Positions 12,144 through 18,079 of a stretch of 29,324 bases of DNA are shown here, one piece after another (position 1 is the first letter of the stretch; each line of letters begins with the position of its first letter). This DNA is from a virus. The position numbers and the translations under genes were made by a program. The stretch is taken from positions 1 through 29,324 of the IMG/VR virus record IMGVR_UViG_3300030419_003638, one strand, 5' to 3'. The notes below the pieces were generated by a model, which saw only the letters and a list, made by a program, of their open reading frames with translations, made no database searches and was not told where the DNA came from.

Positions 12144-12325
12144 TGAACATCTTCATTGCAACCGCATCCGCAGTCATTGCTACATGGGTCATGCTCTCCG
12201 AACTCATCTACGACCCAAGAGGTGACCGAGAGGACGCCTATCTTGCAGTAGGGTCTCTACTGACGCTGCTTGGCGTGGCTGCACTCGGAGCATGGGCCAT
12301 CATCAGCAACCTTCCTGTGGCATAG
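12143..12325 (+). CDS. Small membrane protein with two helices, 60 aa
   Basis: The start ATG 12143 overlaps the clamp-like gene's stop as TAATG. Residues about 2-22 (NIFIATASAVIATWVMLSEL) and 35-57 (AVGSLLTLLGVAALGAWAII) are hydrophobic enough to be transmembrane, joined by a charged loop (YDPRGDREDAY). It may be a holin-like, superinfection-exclusion or other inner-membrane protein. The amidase lies far away in the late region, so a lysis role is not supported. It ends at TAG 12323-12325, just before a hairpin. Confidence 0.65.
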   Translation: MNIFIATASAVIATWVMLSELIYDPRGDREDAYLAVGSLLTLLGVAALGAWAIISNLPVA

Positions 12326-12328
12326 GCC

Positions 12329-12345
12329 GATCAGTTTGGCTGATC
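12329..12345. terminator. Hairpin between convergent genes
   Basis: GATCAG (12329-12334) pairs with CTGATC (12340-12345) around TTTGG. It begins four bases after the rightward stop and covers the last codons of the leftward gene that ends at 12331. There is no T-run on either strand, so terminator function is tentative. Confidence 0.35.
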
Positions 12346-12573
12346 AATCCATCCGCAGCACAGGCACAGCCGCCTGTTAGCGTCATCGCCCTCCATCATC
12401 CGAATAAACGGAGGATGGGGGGCTCCGACATGACCACACTCGGGGCAGGACTCGTCAATGACGACGGCCCAGCAGTCCTTCCATTTCACTCGCTGACCCG
12501 GAAACAAGACCATGCTTTCGTCCATGGTCTCTAAGTCTGGGTGAAGAATATACGGCGGTTCCATTCGAGGCAT
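12331..12573 (-). CDS. Zinc-ribbon protein on the opposite strand, about 80 aa
   Basis: The frame is open to a TTG at 12621, but an ATG whose complement is at 12571-12573 is a better start, and another ATG three codons further in is also possible. None has a strong ribosome site. The product reads MPRMEPPYILHPDLE, a middle with VLFPGQRVKWKDCW, then CPECGHVGAP and, about 25 residues on, CLCCGW, a two-pair zinc ribbon, ending IDQPN. The clear zinc pattern supports coding on this strand. It is isolated from the leftward operon further right and ends against a convergent rightward gene. Confidence 0.55.
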   Translation of the reverse strand: MPRMEPPYILHPDLETMDESMVLFPGQRVKWKDCWAVVIDESCPECGHVGAPHPPFIRMMEGDDANRRLCLCCGWIDQPN

Positions 12574-12624
12574 TACGTGTCTTATCACATTACTCACTGG
12601 ACCAGGTGTCCCTTTACACAATCG

Positions 12625-12915
12625 TTGGTTTCAAGCGTCGAGCTGTACCTCGGCCATCCAATATCAGTTGTAGGCTTACATCACTCGACCTGGGCTCCAA
12701 TCTTTGTTGTGTGCAGCCCCTCAAAGGAGGCCTCCAGAAGGCTTCAGGACGCTTCTGACGACCGAGGGAGGGCCGTGGCCTACTGGGGCTCATGGAAGAC
12801 CGTCAACGGGCACCGGGTGACCGGATACCGGCTTCTTCTAAAGGGCGAGCCAGTGCCTGGCTCAAGCACAAGGCCAATCAAATCACGTCTTGCGCAAGCC
12901 GATGCCCAGACATAG
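12625..12915 (+). CDS. Doubtful protein, about 96 aa
   Basis: The frame is open from GTG 12541 to TAG 12913-12915. The first 84 bases overlap the start of the leftward gene and read poorly, so I give TTG 12625 as a possible start, without a ribosome site. From there the product looks protein-like: SSVELYLGHPISVVGLHH, then APIFVVCSPSKEASRRLQDA, then TVNGHRVTGYRLLLKGEPVP. It has strands and a charged helix with reasonable codon use. It could also be the degraded 3' part of a former gene. I do not recognise it. Confidence 0.35.
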   Translation: MVSSVELYLGHPISVVGLHHSTWAPIFVVCSPSKEASRRLQDASDDRGRAVAYWGSWKTVNGHRVTGYRLLLKGEPVPGSSTRPIKSRLAQADAQT

Positions 12916-12952
12916 GCTTCAGGTGGGTGATCTCCTGTCAGAATCAACCCAC

Positions 12953-12987
12953 GCCCCCAGCCCCACCGCTTCTCCGGGGCTGGGGGC
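12953..12987. repeat. 12-bp perfect inverted repeat
   Basis: GCCCCCAGCCCC (12953-12964) is the exact reverse complement of GGGGCTGGGGGC (12976-12987), with an 11-base loop. There is no T-run after it on either strand. Confidence 0.75.
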
Positions 12988-13014
12988 ACCTCACCAAAGA
13001 GGTTACCTTCGCGA

Positions 13015-13071
13015 GTCCGCTGGGTGTAGACCAAACCCTTGTGGGCGGTACTACGCGAGAGCCCAGCGGAC
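13015..13071. ncRNA. 57-base multi-segment hairpin
   Basis: GTCCGCTGGG (13015-13024) pairs with CCCAGCGGAC (13062-13071). Inside, GTAG (13026-13029) pairs with CTAC (13051-13054), ACC (13030-13032) with GGT (13047-13049), and CCC (13036-13038) with GGG (13043-13045) around TTGT. Twenty base pairs in three segments form one long imperfect stem. It is too short for a tRNA and lacks a T-loop. Whether it acts as RNA or as DNA is unknown. Confidence 0.5.
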
Positions 13072-13082
13072 ACACTTTCCTC

Positions 13083-13189
13083 GGCCTGCGGCATCCAACC
13101 AACGGCATTCCGCCTACCATGAACGGAATGAACGCTCTGAGGGTGTGCCGCCAGCATTCCGCTGGAGCCCCAGTGGGATGTCGCAGGCC
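13083..13189. ncRNA. 107-base three-way-junction candidate
   Basis: GGCCTGCGGCATCC (13083-13096) pairs with GGATGTCGCAGGCC (13176-13189) through 13 Watson-Crick pairs and one G-U pair. The enclosed bases hold two further perfect hairpins: CATTCCG (13106-13112) with CGGAATG (13124-13130), and CCAGC (13151-13155) with GCTGG (13161-13165). This is a branched fold. The single G-U pair favours an RNA fold on the plus strand over a DNA cruciform. Confidence 0.5.
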
Positions 13190-13199
13190 ATCTATTCAC

Positions 13200-13239
13200 A
13201 GCGGTAAAACAGACCGCTCACAAGCCCACCTGGATGGGC
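13200..13239. repeat. Two short hairpins next to the replication promoter
   Basis: AGCGGT (13200-13205) pairs with ACCGCT (13213-13218), and GCCCA (13224-13228) pairs with TGGGC (13235-13239). The second ends five bases before the -35 box at 13244. Confidence 0.5.
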
Positions 13240-13243
13240 ATCC

Positions 13244-13273
13244 TTGACAGACCAGAACCGCACAAGGTAGAAG
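13244..13273 (+). promoter_or_regulatory. Probable promoter of the replication operon
   Basis: A perfect TTGACA (13244-13249) is followed 18 bases later by TAGAAG (13268-13273), which matches four of six consensus bases. It would give a leader of about 95 bases before the short ORF at 13374. Confidence 0.5.
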
Positions 13274-13314
13274 ACCTTCACTCCAATCTCTGGATGTGGC
13301 TCACACGAGCCGCC

Positions 13315-13335
13315 CCCCCCGGTCGCTCCGGGGGG
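13315..13335 (+). promoter_or_regulatory. GC hairpin in the replication-operon leader
   Basis: CCCCCCGG (13315-13322) pairs with CCGGGGGG (13328-13335) around TCGCT. It lies between the predicted promoter and the 17-codon ORF at 13374. It could stall polymerase or ribosomes, or simply be another hairpin before a start. Confidence 0.5.
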
Positions 13336-13373
13336 CTCTCCAGGGACGGGAACATCAGAGAACTGGAGACGAT

Positions 13374-13427
13374 ATGTCAGAACAGGCCGGTGCAGAAGTG
13401 CGCCACCGACCAACAGGCTCAAGATGA
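13374..13427 (+). CDS. 17-aa leader peptide coupled to the initiator gene
   Basis: ATG 13374 has GGAGA (13365-13369) five to eight bases ahead and opens a 17-codon frame, MSEQAGAEVRHRPTGSR. Its TGA overlaps the ATG of the next gene as ATGA (13424-13427). The initiator gene has no good ribosome site of its own at 13424, so re-initiation after this peptide could set its expression. It is too short to judge by composition. The call rests on the ribosome site and the overlap. Confidence 0.45.
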   Translation: MSEQAGAEVRHRPTGSR

Positions 13428-14404
13428 GCGTTGCCTCGGACTACGGAGACCTGCTTCGGACCGAGTGGTCCGAGCCAATCAAGCCGCTCTATGCTCGGGT
13501 CGAGCTTCAGACGATCATCGACGCTGGAGACCTCAAGTCCTGGTCTAAGCGAAAGCTGCGGGCACGCTGGCGTTGGTCCTTTGCCAAGACCGCATCCCTT
13601 TGGGACCAGATGACCGGTGAATCGCATCGCAGTAGCGTTCCGGTAGCGTCTGAATCGCGTTCCAGTAGCACCCAGACGAGCCAGTCAGCCAATGTAGAGG
13701 CGCAGCCGGTAGCGCTTGAGTTGCAAGACGATTCCGCCTCACGCACGCCGGCATCCGCGCCCGGATCAACTGTGATTCCCCCCCCTCCCCCTACGGGGGA
13801 GTCTCCCCCCCACGGGGGAGAGGTCACTTCTCGACCCGAGATCAAGCCAAGCCATGCTCACGAGGTCTTCCTCTACTGGAAGGCCTGGCATCCAGGGGCA
13901 AGGAAGCTCAGCACGGGAGACCGGACCCTCATCAACGCCCGGATTCGAGAATCAAGCGTTGCGGACTGCAAGCTGGTCATCCGGTGGGCACATGAAGCCG
14001 GTGATGCCAGCTTCTTCCGAGGCGAGAACGACCGTGGCAAGAAGTACCTCGGGCTGCCGACGCTGATGAAGTCAAAGGGGTGGTCGTCCAGGCTTGGCGA
14101 CGCCACTGACTGGAAGGACCGGGGCTACCAGGACCTCAGGCCAAAGTCATCCGCACAGGATGCATCGGTTGCAGACCGTGCATGGGCGCGACTGAAGGCG
14201 GTTTCAGGAATGGACTCGCCTCCTGGCGTTGGTTGGCACTTCTCAACAAACAAAGACCCGAGGTTTGACTCCATGGCCATCGACGCGGTCCGTAGCGTCT
14301 GGGGTTCATGGCGGGAGATGGGCTCGGACACCGGCCTTGACTTCAAGGCCAAGCAGTTCAAACAAGCATTCTTGGATTCTTACAGCAGGAGAAGCTCTCA
14401 ATGA
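13424..14404 (+). CDS. Probable replication initiator or helicase loader, 326 aa
   Basis: Residues 1-65 are a basic helical domain (SKRKLRARWRWSFAKTASLW) that may be a DNA-binding winged helix. Residues about 65-142 are a low-complexity Ser/Pro linker containing PPPPPTGESPPHGGE. Residues about 145-225 form a helical domain (LYWKAWHPGARKLS, then ARIRESSVADCKLVIRWAHE, then FFRGENDRGKKYLGLPTLMK). I recognise the GENDRGK..Y..L...L pattern from phage replication-associated proteins upstream of helicases. The stop overlaps the DnaB ATG as ATGA (14401-14404). This layout fits a loader that brings DnaB to the origin. Exact family (DnaD-, DnaT- or lambda O/P-like) is not clear. Confidence 0.7.
   Translation: MSVASDYGDLLRTEWSEPIKPLYARVELQTIIDAGDLKSWSKRKLRARWRWSFAKTASLWDQMTGESHRSSVPVASESRSSSTQTSQSANVEAQPVALELQDDSASRTPASAPGSTVIPPPPPTGESPPHGGEVTSRPEIKPSHAHEVFLYWKAWHPGARKLSTGDRTLINARIRESSVADCKLVIRWAHEAGDASFFRGENDRGKKYLGLPTLMKSKGWSSRLGDATDWKDRGYQDLRPKSSAQDASVADRAWARLKAVSGMDSPPGVGWHFSTNKDPRFDSMAIDAVRSVWGSWREMGSDTGLDFKAKQFKQAFLDSYSRRSSQ
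13785..13821 (+). repeat. Two tandem hairpins in the linker of the initiator gene
   Basis: CTCCCCC (13785-13791) pairs with GGGGGAG (13795-13801), and TCTCCCCC (13802-13809) pairs with GGGGGAGA (13814-13821). They encode the Pro/Gly linker. An eight-C run (13778-13785) and a seven-C run (13805-13811) lie here, both prone to slippage. Confidence 0.75.
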
Positions 14405-15804
14405 ACGACCAGACGTTTCCAAATGCCATTGGTGCCGAGCGCTCCTTGCTTGGGTGCATCATCATGGACTCCAGCTTGATTTCAAAGGTCAAGGACCTTG
14501 TCGGGCCTGAAGACTTCTATGACGGCAGGCACCGGAGGATCATGGAGCTTGTTCTCAAGATGCACGAGTCCGGCGACGCCATCGACCAGATGACTGTTGT
14601 TCAGGTGGTTGCAAGTTCTGGTGCTGACGAGAGGACATACGGTGGACCCGCATACGTGCTCGGCCTGTCCGACTCTGTCGTGACAATGCTTCACACGGAG
14701 CAGCACGCTTCCCTGATTCGCCAGACCTCCATACGTCGGATGATGATGATGGGGTTCAAAGACCTGTCGATGAAGGTCCAGGACAGCGAGACCGCCCTGG
14801 CAGCGGTTGTGTCTGAGTGCATGAGCCTGGCAAAGAGGGCATCTGACCAAGCTCCAGGAAGGTCTGTCTGGAAGGACATGGAGGCTGTCATTGATGCCCA
14901 CGACAAAGAGATGGAGGAGAGGTTTAGGGCCGCCAATGAGCAGCGCGTGATCGGTGTTCCGACAGGCTTGATCGAGCTTGACCACAAGCTCGGAGGACTG
15001 AAGCCCGGCAAGAGCTACGTCGTCGCAGCAAGGCCCGCGATGGGCAAGAGCGCTGTCTTGAGCAACATCCTGACCTACGCGGGACGCAACGGGCATCGGT
15101 GCGCCGAGTTCTCTTTGGAGATGGGAGACGTAGAGCTGTTTGACCGTCAACTCGCTGACGTCGCCGGCATCAACTACGGACGCCTGCAGTCGGGGAAGCT
15201 CGACAAGCTCGACATGACGCGGATGGATGATGCAAAGAACGAAATGTACAGCTGGCCAATCCACCTGGATGACACTCCAGGAAGAAGCATTGGCCAAATC
15301 TGTGCAGCGGCCCGACAGCTCAAGTCAAAGCACCCCGACCTCTCCTTGATTGGGTTGGACTACATCCAGTTGACGCAGGCGTCGAGCCCTGAGGCAAAGA
15401 AGAAGCGCGAGCAAGCCATCTCGGAGATTAGTCGAGAGCTGAAGCTGCTTGCGCGAGAGCTGAATGTTGCGACGGTTGTTCTCGCTCAGCTCAACCGAGA
15501 GTGCGAGCGTCGGCCAAACAAGCGCCCCATGCTCAGCGATCTTCGGGAGTCTGGGGCGATTGAGCAGAACGCTGATGCCGTCATCATGCTGTACCGAGAT
15601 GAGTACTACAACCCAGACAGCCCGGACAAGGGCGTTGCGGAGCTTCTGATTCGTAAGAACCGGGGTGGAGCAACCGGAAAGGTGCGCCTGCTTTGGGAGC
15701 CTGAGTATCAGCGCTTCAGCACGCTCGCGGAAAACGTGGTCACCCTGTACGGGTCGTCTGGCTTCACTCCAGATCCCGACGATGACCTTGGTTTCAGCGG
15801 TTAG
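14401..15804 (+). CDS. dnaB: Replicative DNA helicase, DnaB family
   Basis: The 467-residue product has the two parts of DnaB. The N-terminal helical domain (residues about 5-105) begins PNAIGAERSLLGCII and includes the family signature for the collar. The RecA-like motor domain (about 180-450) carries Walker A ARPAMGKS at 210-217 with Lys216, a Glu-containing FSLEMG at 237-242, Walker B LIGLDYIQL at 316-324 with Asp320, the LAQLNRECERR motif at 361-371, and RKNRGG at 418-423 with arginine-finger candidates. It would act as a hexamer unwinding DNA 5' to 3' at the fork, in the cytoplasm. Length is normal. The gene overlaps the initiator by four bases. No primase or polymerase gene is seen in this window, so priming is probably by the host or from genes outside. 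Confidence 0.95.
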   Translation: MNDQTFPNAIGAERSLLGCIIMDSSLISKVKDLVGPEDFYDGRHRRIMELVLKMHESGDAIDQMTVVQVVASSGADERTYGGPAYVLGLSDSVVTMLHTEQHASLIRQTSIRRMMMMGFKDLSMKVQDSETALAAVVSECMSLAKRASDQAPGRSVWKDMEAVIDAHDKEMEERFRAANEQRVIGVPTGLIELDHKLGGLKPGKSYVVAARPAMGKSAVLSNILTYAGRNGHRCAEFSLEMGDVELFDRQLADVAGINYGRLQSGKLDKLDMTRMDDAKNEMYSWPIHLDDTPGRSIGQICAAARQLKSKHPDLSLIGLDYIQLTQASSPEAKKKREQAISEISRELKLLARELNVATVVLAQLNRECERRPNKRPMLSDLRESGAIEQNADAVIMLYRDEYYNPDSPDKGVAELLIRKNRGGATGKVRLLWEPEYQRFSTLAENVVTLYGSSGFTPDPDDDLGFSG

Positions 15805-15872
15805 GTGTCTACTTTCCGAGTGGCACCATGATACGGTCCAGACCAGATTGTTTCTGACTTAGGAGAATCCAC

Positions 15873-16613
15873 ATGTCCTCTACCGTCCCCACCGATCGCA
15901 TTGTTCAGCAGTCGGAAGACCTCATTCCGCACGCGATGAAGCTGAACAAGGACACCCTGAAATCAGAAAAGGCCAAGGGCCCTCCCAAGGTCACAAGCCC
16001 TGGTGTTCTCATGACGGTCGGGCAGCAGGCCATGCAGAAGCTGGTGGACGGGGCCTTTGAAAAGCTGGAGATTTCCAGCGCCGATGAGCTTCCGCCTTAC
16101 CGGGTCAAGCTGTCTGACAAGATCCGGTGGAGCATCCCCAACCTGTTGAACGCCGTCACTGAGCCCGGCTTCTACAACATGGTCACTCGTCAGGCGTGGG
16201 GCATCCGAGAAGACATCATCCGGTCGCAGCCCAATGGGGACTGGCAGCCGACAGCCTTCCGGTTTGTTGAAATCCTTGATGAGATGAACAACATCCCGCA
16301 CCTTCACCTTGTGATTCGCTGGATGGACCTGAACAACGAGGACGAAATCCGGTACGCCAACGGTGCTCCGGTCTCGTCTCCGACGGTCAACGTCCACAAC
16401 GACAATCTGGGCTACAAAGAGCTGATTGCCGCAATGAACAACAAGGACAGCGCCAACGACCAGCTTGTTGAGCTTCTGACCAAGTTGCTTGCCAACCAGG
16501 CTGGCGTTGAAAAGGAGCCGGCAGTTGCCGCCCCACCCTCCAAGGAGGAGCCAAAGGTTGAGAAGAAGACCTCGGGCAAGAAGGCGAAGAAGAACCTTCC
16601 TCCCGGCGTTTAG
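15873..16613 (+). CDS. Hypothetical protein with Lys-rich tail, 246 aa
   Basis: ATG 15873 is preceded by TTAGGAGAA (15860-15868), a strong ribosome site. The 68-base gap after dnaB may carry a promoter (TACGGT at 15832-15837 could be a -10), but no clear -35 is visible. The body of the protein, about residues 45-185, looks like a folded alpha/beta domain (WSIPNLLNAVTEPGFYNMVT, then TAFRFVEILDEMNNIPHLHL). A helix with NDQLVELLTKLLANQ follows, and the tail is disordered with alternating Lys, Pro and Glu (KVEKKTSGKKAKKNLPPGV). The Lys tail suggests DNA binding. It is third in the replication operon and ends directly against the leftward gene at 16614. No known family fits. Confidence 0.75.
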   Translation: MSSTVPTDRIVQQSEDLIPHAMKLNKDTLKSEKAKGPPKVTSPGVLMTVGQQAMQKLVDGAFEKLEISSADELPPYRVKLSDKIRWSIPNLLNAVTEPGFYNMVTRQAWGIREDIIRSQPNGDWQPTAFRFVEILDEMNNIPHLHLVIRWMDLNNEDEIRYANGAPVSSPTVNVHNDNLGYKELIAAMNNKDSANDQLVELLTKLLANQAGVEKEPAVAAPPSKEEPKVEKKTSGKKAKKNLPPGV

Positions 16614-16793
16614 CTACATCTCATCCTGATGAACCGGGACTGTTGTCCCGTCATCCCTGAGACGCCCAGCGGTTTCCAGCCGCTGGGCTCTTGCAATTGC
16701 CTCGCGCTCGGGCTCCGGCTCGTCAACATCCATGGCCCTGCGGACGTACTTGGCCATCCTGAGGACTTGCTTCCTGTTCTTTACTCGTGCCAT
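16614..16793 (-). CDS. Small charged protein, 59 aa
   Basis: The frame runs from the ATG whose complement is 16791-16793 to a TAG at 16616-16614. The stop lies immediately next to the stop of the rightward gene at 16613, with no base between. The product is basic at its start (MARVKNRKQVLRMAKYVRR) and charged throughout, ending DDGTTVPVHQDEM. The composition is that of a helical phage miniprotein. Two hairpins fall inside it. It would be the last gene of the leftward operon, 49 bases after the conserved gene at 16843-17118. A weak GGTAGG is its only ribosome site. Confidence 0.55.
   Translation of the reverse strand: MARVKNRKQVLRMAKYVRRAMDVDEPEPEREAIARAQRLETAGRLRDDGTTVPVHQDEM
16635..16688. 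terminator. Tandem hairpins at the convergent junction
   Basis: CGGGAC (16635-16640) pairs with GTCCCG (16645-16650) around TGTT, and GCCCAGCGG (16664-16672) pairs with CCGCTGGGC (16680-16688). They lie 21 and 50 bases after the rightward stop, within the leftward 59-aa gene. TCTTGC follows the second one, without a true T-run. They could stop rightward transcription. Confidence 0.45.
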
Positions 16794-16842
16794 GCGATGA
16801 ACCTACCATGGTATTCAGCGGCTGGACAAAGGCGTTGAGGCC

Positions 16843-17118
16843 CTACCCAACAACCGCAATCCTGAAAACGGGTGTGTGTGGCCCCACATACGAGCCAACA
16901 ATGTTGAACTCAAAGTGATCAACGGCTTCGGAGTAGGTCATGTTGAAGTCCGACATCAGCAAGCGAATGCACCTGTCCTCGTCGTACATCGCGACCTCCC
17001 CCTGACAGGGCTTCCGCACGACCCCAACCAAGGCGGAGTCCAGCCCGTCACAAATCAAAGCATCCGGGTTGACTTCCTCAAGGTACGCCTTGATCTCATC
17101 GGAACTCATTTCGTCCAT
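16843..17118 (-). CDS. Conserved phage protein of unknown function, 91 aa
   Basis: The product begins MDEMSSDEIKAYLEEVNPDA and continues through LICDGLDSALVGVVRKPCQG, a middle YDEDRCIRLLMSDFNMTYSE, and ends FEFNIVGSYVGPHTPVFRI. I recognise this set of motifs (a DG...ALVG segment, a Y-rich CI.ILM helix and FEFN.VG.YVG..TP.F) from a small protein widespread in tailed phages of very different hosts, where it is annotated hypothetical. Length is typical. It is the fifth gene of the leftward operon. No function is established that I know of. Confidence 0.8.
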   Translation of the reverse strand: MDEMSSDEIKAYLEEVNPDALICDGLDSALVGVVRKPCQGEVAMYDEDRCIRLLMSDFNMTYSEAVDHFEFNIVGSYVGPHTPVFRIAVVG

Positions 17119-17139
17119 GACCCTCGTCCTAACTTCTGG

Positions 17140-17541
17140 TCAATCAAACAAGTCGGCAAGCCAACCAGTCTTGTTGGCCTCAACATCTTCCTCATTTGAC
17201 TCGGAACGCCGCCGCGCAGACTCCAGGCCCGCATCTGTAAACAGAAGGCTTTGGGTGTTGCCTTCCAGGTCATGGACCTTGACTGCGTAGTAGTGCAACG
17301 CAGCACCAAAGCGCCGGTCTTTGTTCTTCCGCAAGGAAAGCACGCCGAGCTTTAGTCCCTCAGTGTCCTCTGGGTTGTCCTCGCCTCGGCTTTGAGCAAC
17401 CTCGAACTCCTTCTCGGTCAGAAGAAGGTACTCCTCAGCGGTTGCCGAGTAGTCGGCTTCCACCTTCAAGCAAAGGTACTGGCCGCTGGAGCCAAACTTC
17501 CGGTCCTTGTTGTCGATCAGCTTGATCTTTCCCTTTGCCAT
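17140..17541 (-). CDS. Protein made of two tandem copies of one domain, 133 aa
   Basis: Translation starts at the ATG overlapping the upstream stop as TAATG (17543-17539), so the longer open frame upstream is not used. The protein is an internal duplication. NKDRKFGSSGQYLCLKV (11-27) is repeated as NKDRRFGAALHYYAVKV (73-89), and EEYLLLTEKEFEVAQSR (36-52) as TQSLLFTDAGLESARRR (96-112). Both copies end in an NPED or NEED turn, 62 residues apart. I recall similar single units (NK.RKFG...YY.V followed by LLFT...L..A..R) in phage hypothetical proteins. The fold looks beta-rich with a final helix. Its partner or substrate is unknown. Confidence 0.8.
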   Translation of the reverse strand: MAKGKIKLIDNKDRKFGSSGQYLCLKVEADYSATAEEYLLLTEKEFEVAQSRGEDNPEDTEGLKLGVLSLRKNKDRRFGAALHYYAVKVHDLEGNTQSLLFTDAGLESARRRSESNEEDVEANKTGWLADLFD

Positions 17542-17657
17542 TAGAACTCCCTTAGTGGAATGGACGAGCCACACCTCGCACAACCAGGCGTGGGCATGTA
17601 GGACTTGTGGCCGCAGAATCGGCAGTAGTAGGTCGGGGATGTGTTGAGAAAAGCCAT
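17541..17657 (-). CDS. Zinc-ribbon miniprotein, 38 aa
   Basis: I start at the ATG (complement 17655-17657) that overlaps the RusA stop as TGATG, with GGGAG five bases ahead. An in-frame ATG five codons earlier would begin inside the RusA gene. The product has CRFC and CARC ten residues apart, a classic two-pair ribbon, in YYCRFCGHKSYMPTPGC context, ending SSIPLREF. It is encoded between RusA and the duplicated-domain protein with overlapping stops and starts on both sides (TGATG and TAATG). It probably binds nucleic acid or a partner, perhaps modulating RusA, which is inference. Confidence 0.7.
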   Translation of the reverse strand: MAFLNTSPTYYCRFCGHKSYMPTPGCARCGSSIPLREF

Positions 17658-18079
17658 CAGTGCTCCCAGCATCCCTGCATGACAACCTTTGCATAGGGGC
17701 TGGAGCCCTTTGGGGCATACCAAGTGCGCACCTTCAGGTTCCAGACTCGGGAGTCCGTGGTGAAGGCACCGCCCGCTTCCATGCCGTCCATGATGGCACC
17801 AACCGCGTTGTCGATGTCTGGCTTGGTGTGGCACGGGTTAGCGATGTCTGTCCACAGCTCCTTGGGGTAGCCCTGAGGCCTGGACTTTGGGCGCTGTTTG
17901 TAGATGTCGACCTCCAGGTAGATGGGCTCATCAAGCGGAGGGGCTCCCCGCATTGCGAGCTTTGTGACCTGGGCCACCATCTGGACGTACTTTTTGTACT
18001 TCTTAGGCATGAAGGTGCCATGCATCGTCACCCTTGGACGAGCCTTGCCAACCACCGCCCCTGGAATCTTGATGATCAT
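17657..18079 (-). CDS. rusA: RusA-type Holliday junction resolvase (variant active site)
   Basis: The 140-residue product matches RusA. It has IPGAVVGKARPRVT at 5-18, a strand-rich middle (YLEVDIYKQRP), then KPDIDNAVGAIMDGM at 86-100 and a downstream Asp109 in TTDSRVWNLKV. RusA of E. coli uses three aspartates (70, 72, 91) to bind metal and cut four-way junctions as a dimer. The equivalents Asp88, Asp90 and Asp109 are all present. The Lys that normally follows (Lys76 in E. coli) is replaced by Gly94 in the usual alignment. The gene overlaps the regulator's stop by four bases. It would resolve branched DNA made by the RecT pathway or in packaging. Length is slightly above the typical 120. Confidence 0.85.
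   Translation of the reverse strand: MIIKIPGAVVGKARPRVTMHGTFMPKKYKKYVQMVAQVTKLAMRGAPPLDEPIYLEVDIYKQRPKSRPQGYPKELWTDIANPCHTKPDIDNAVGAIMDGMEAGGAFTTDSRVWNLKVRTWYAPKGSSPYAKVVMQGCWEH

Larger units (their letters stand above)
12916..13373. other. Non-coding region dense in inverted repeats, before the replication genes
   Basis: No convincing gene lies in these 458 bases. ORFs that cross it on either strand have poor composition and no ribosome sites. It holds at least six hairpins, listed separately at 12953, 13015, 13083, 13200, 13224 and 13315, and a perfect -35 box at 13244. The arrangement next to the initiator and helicase genes suggests an origin of replication or a structured RNA. A weak upstream promoter reading is TTGCGC at 12890-12895, then 17 bases and TAGGCT at 12913-12918. 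Confidence 0.6.

Noticed and set aside
13015-13071. Possible tRNA
   Set aside because: The seven-base outer pairing looks like an acceptor stem, but the structure is only 57 bases, forms one long hairpin and lacks a T-arm and an anticodon loop.
12780-13247. ORFs of 139 (minus) and 151 (plus) codons across the repeat region
   Set aside because: Both cross several perfect inverted repeats, have His/Pro/Arg-rich shadow-like composition, and lack ribosome sites. The repeats explain the region better.
14482-15297. 271-codon open frame on the minus strand inside dnaB
   Set aside because: The plus frame carries the Walker A and B motifs of DnaB. The minus product has low-complexity His/Leu/Val composition.
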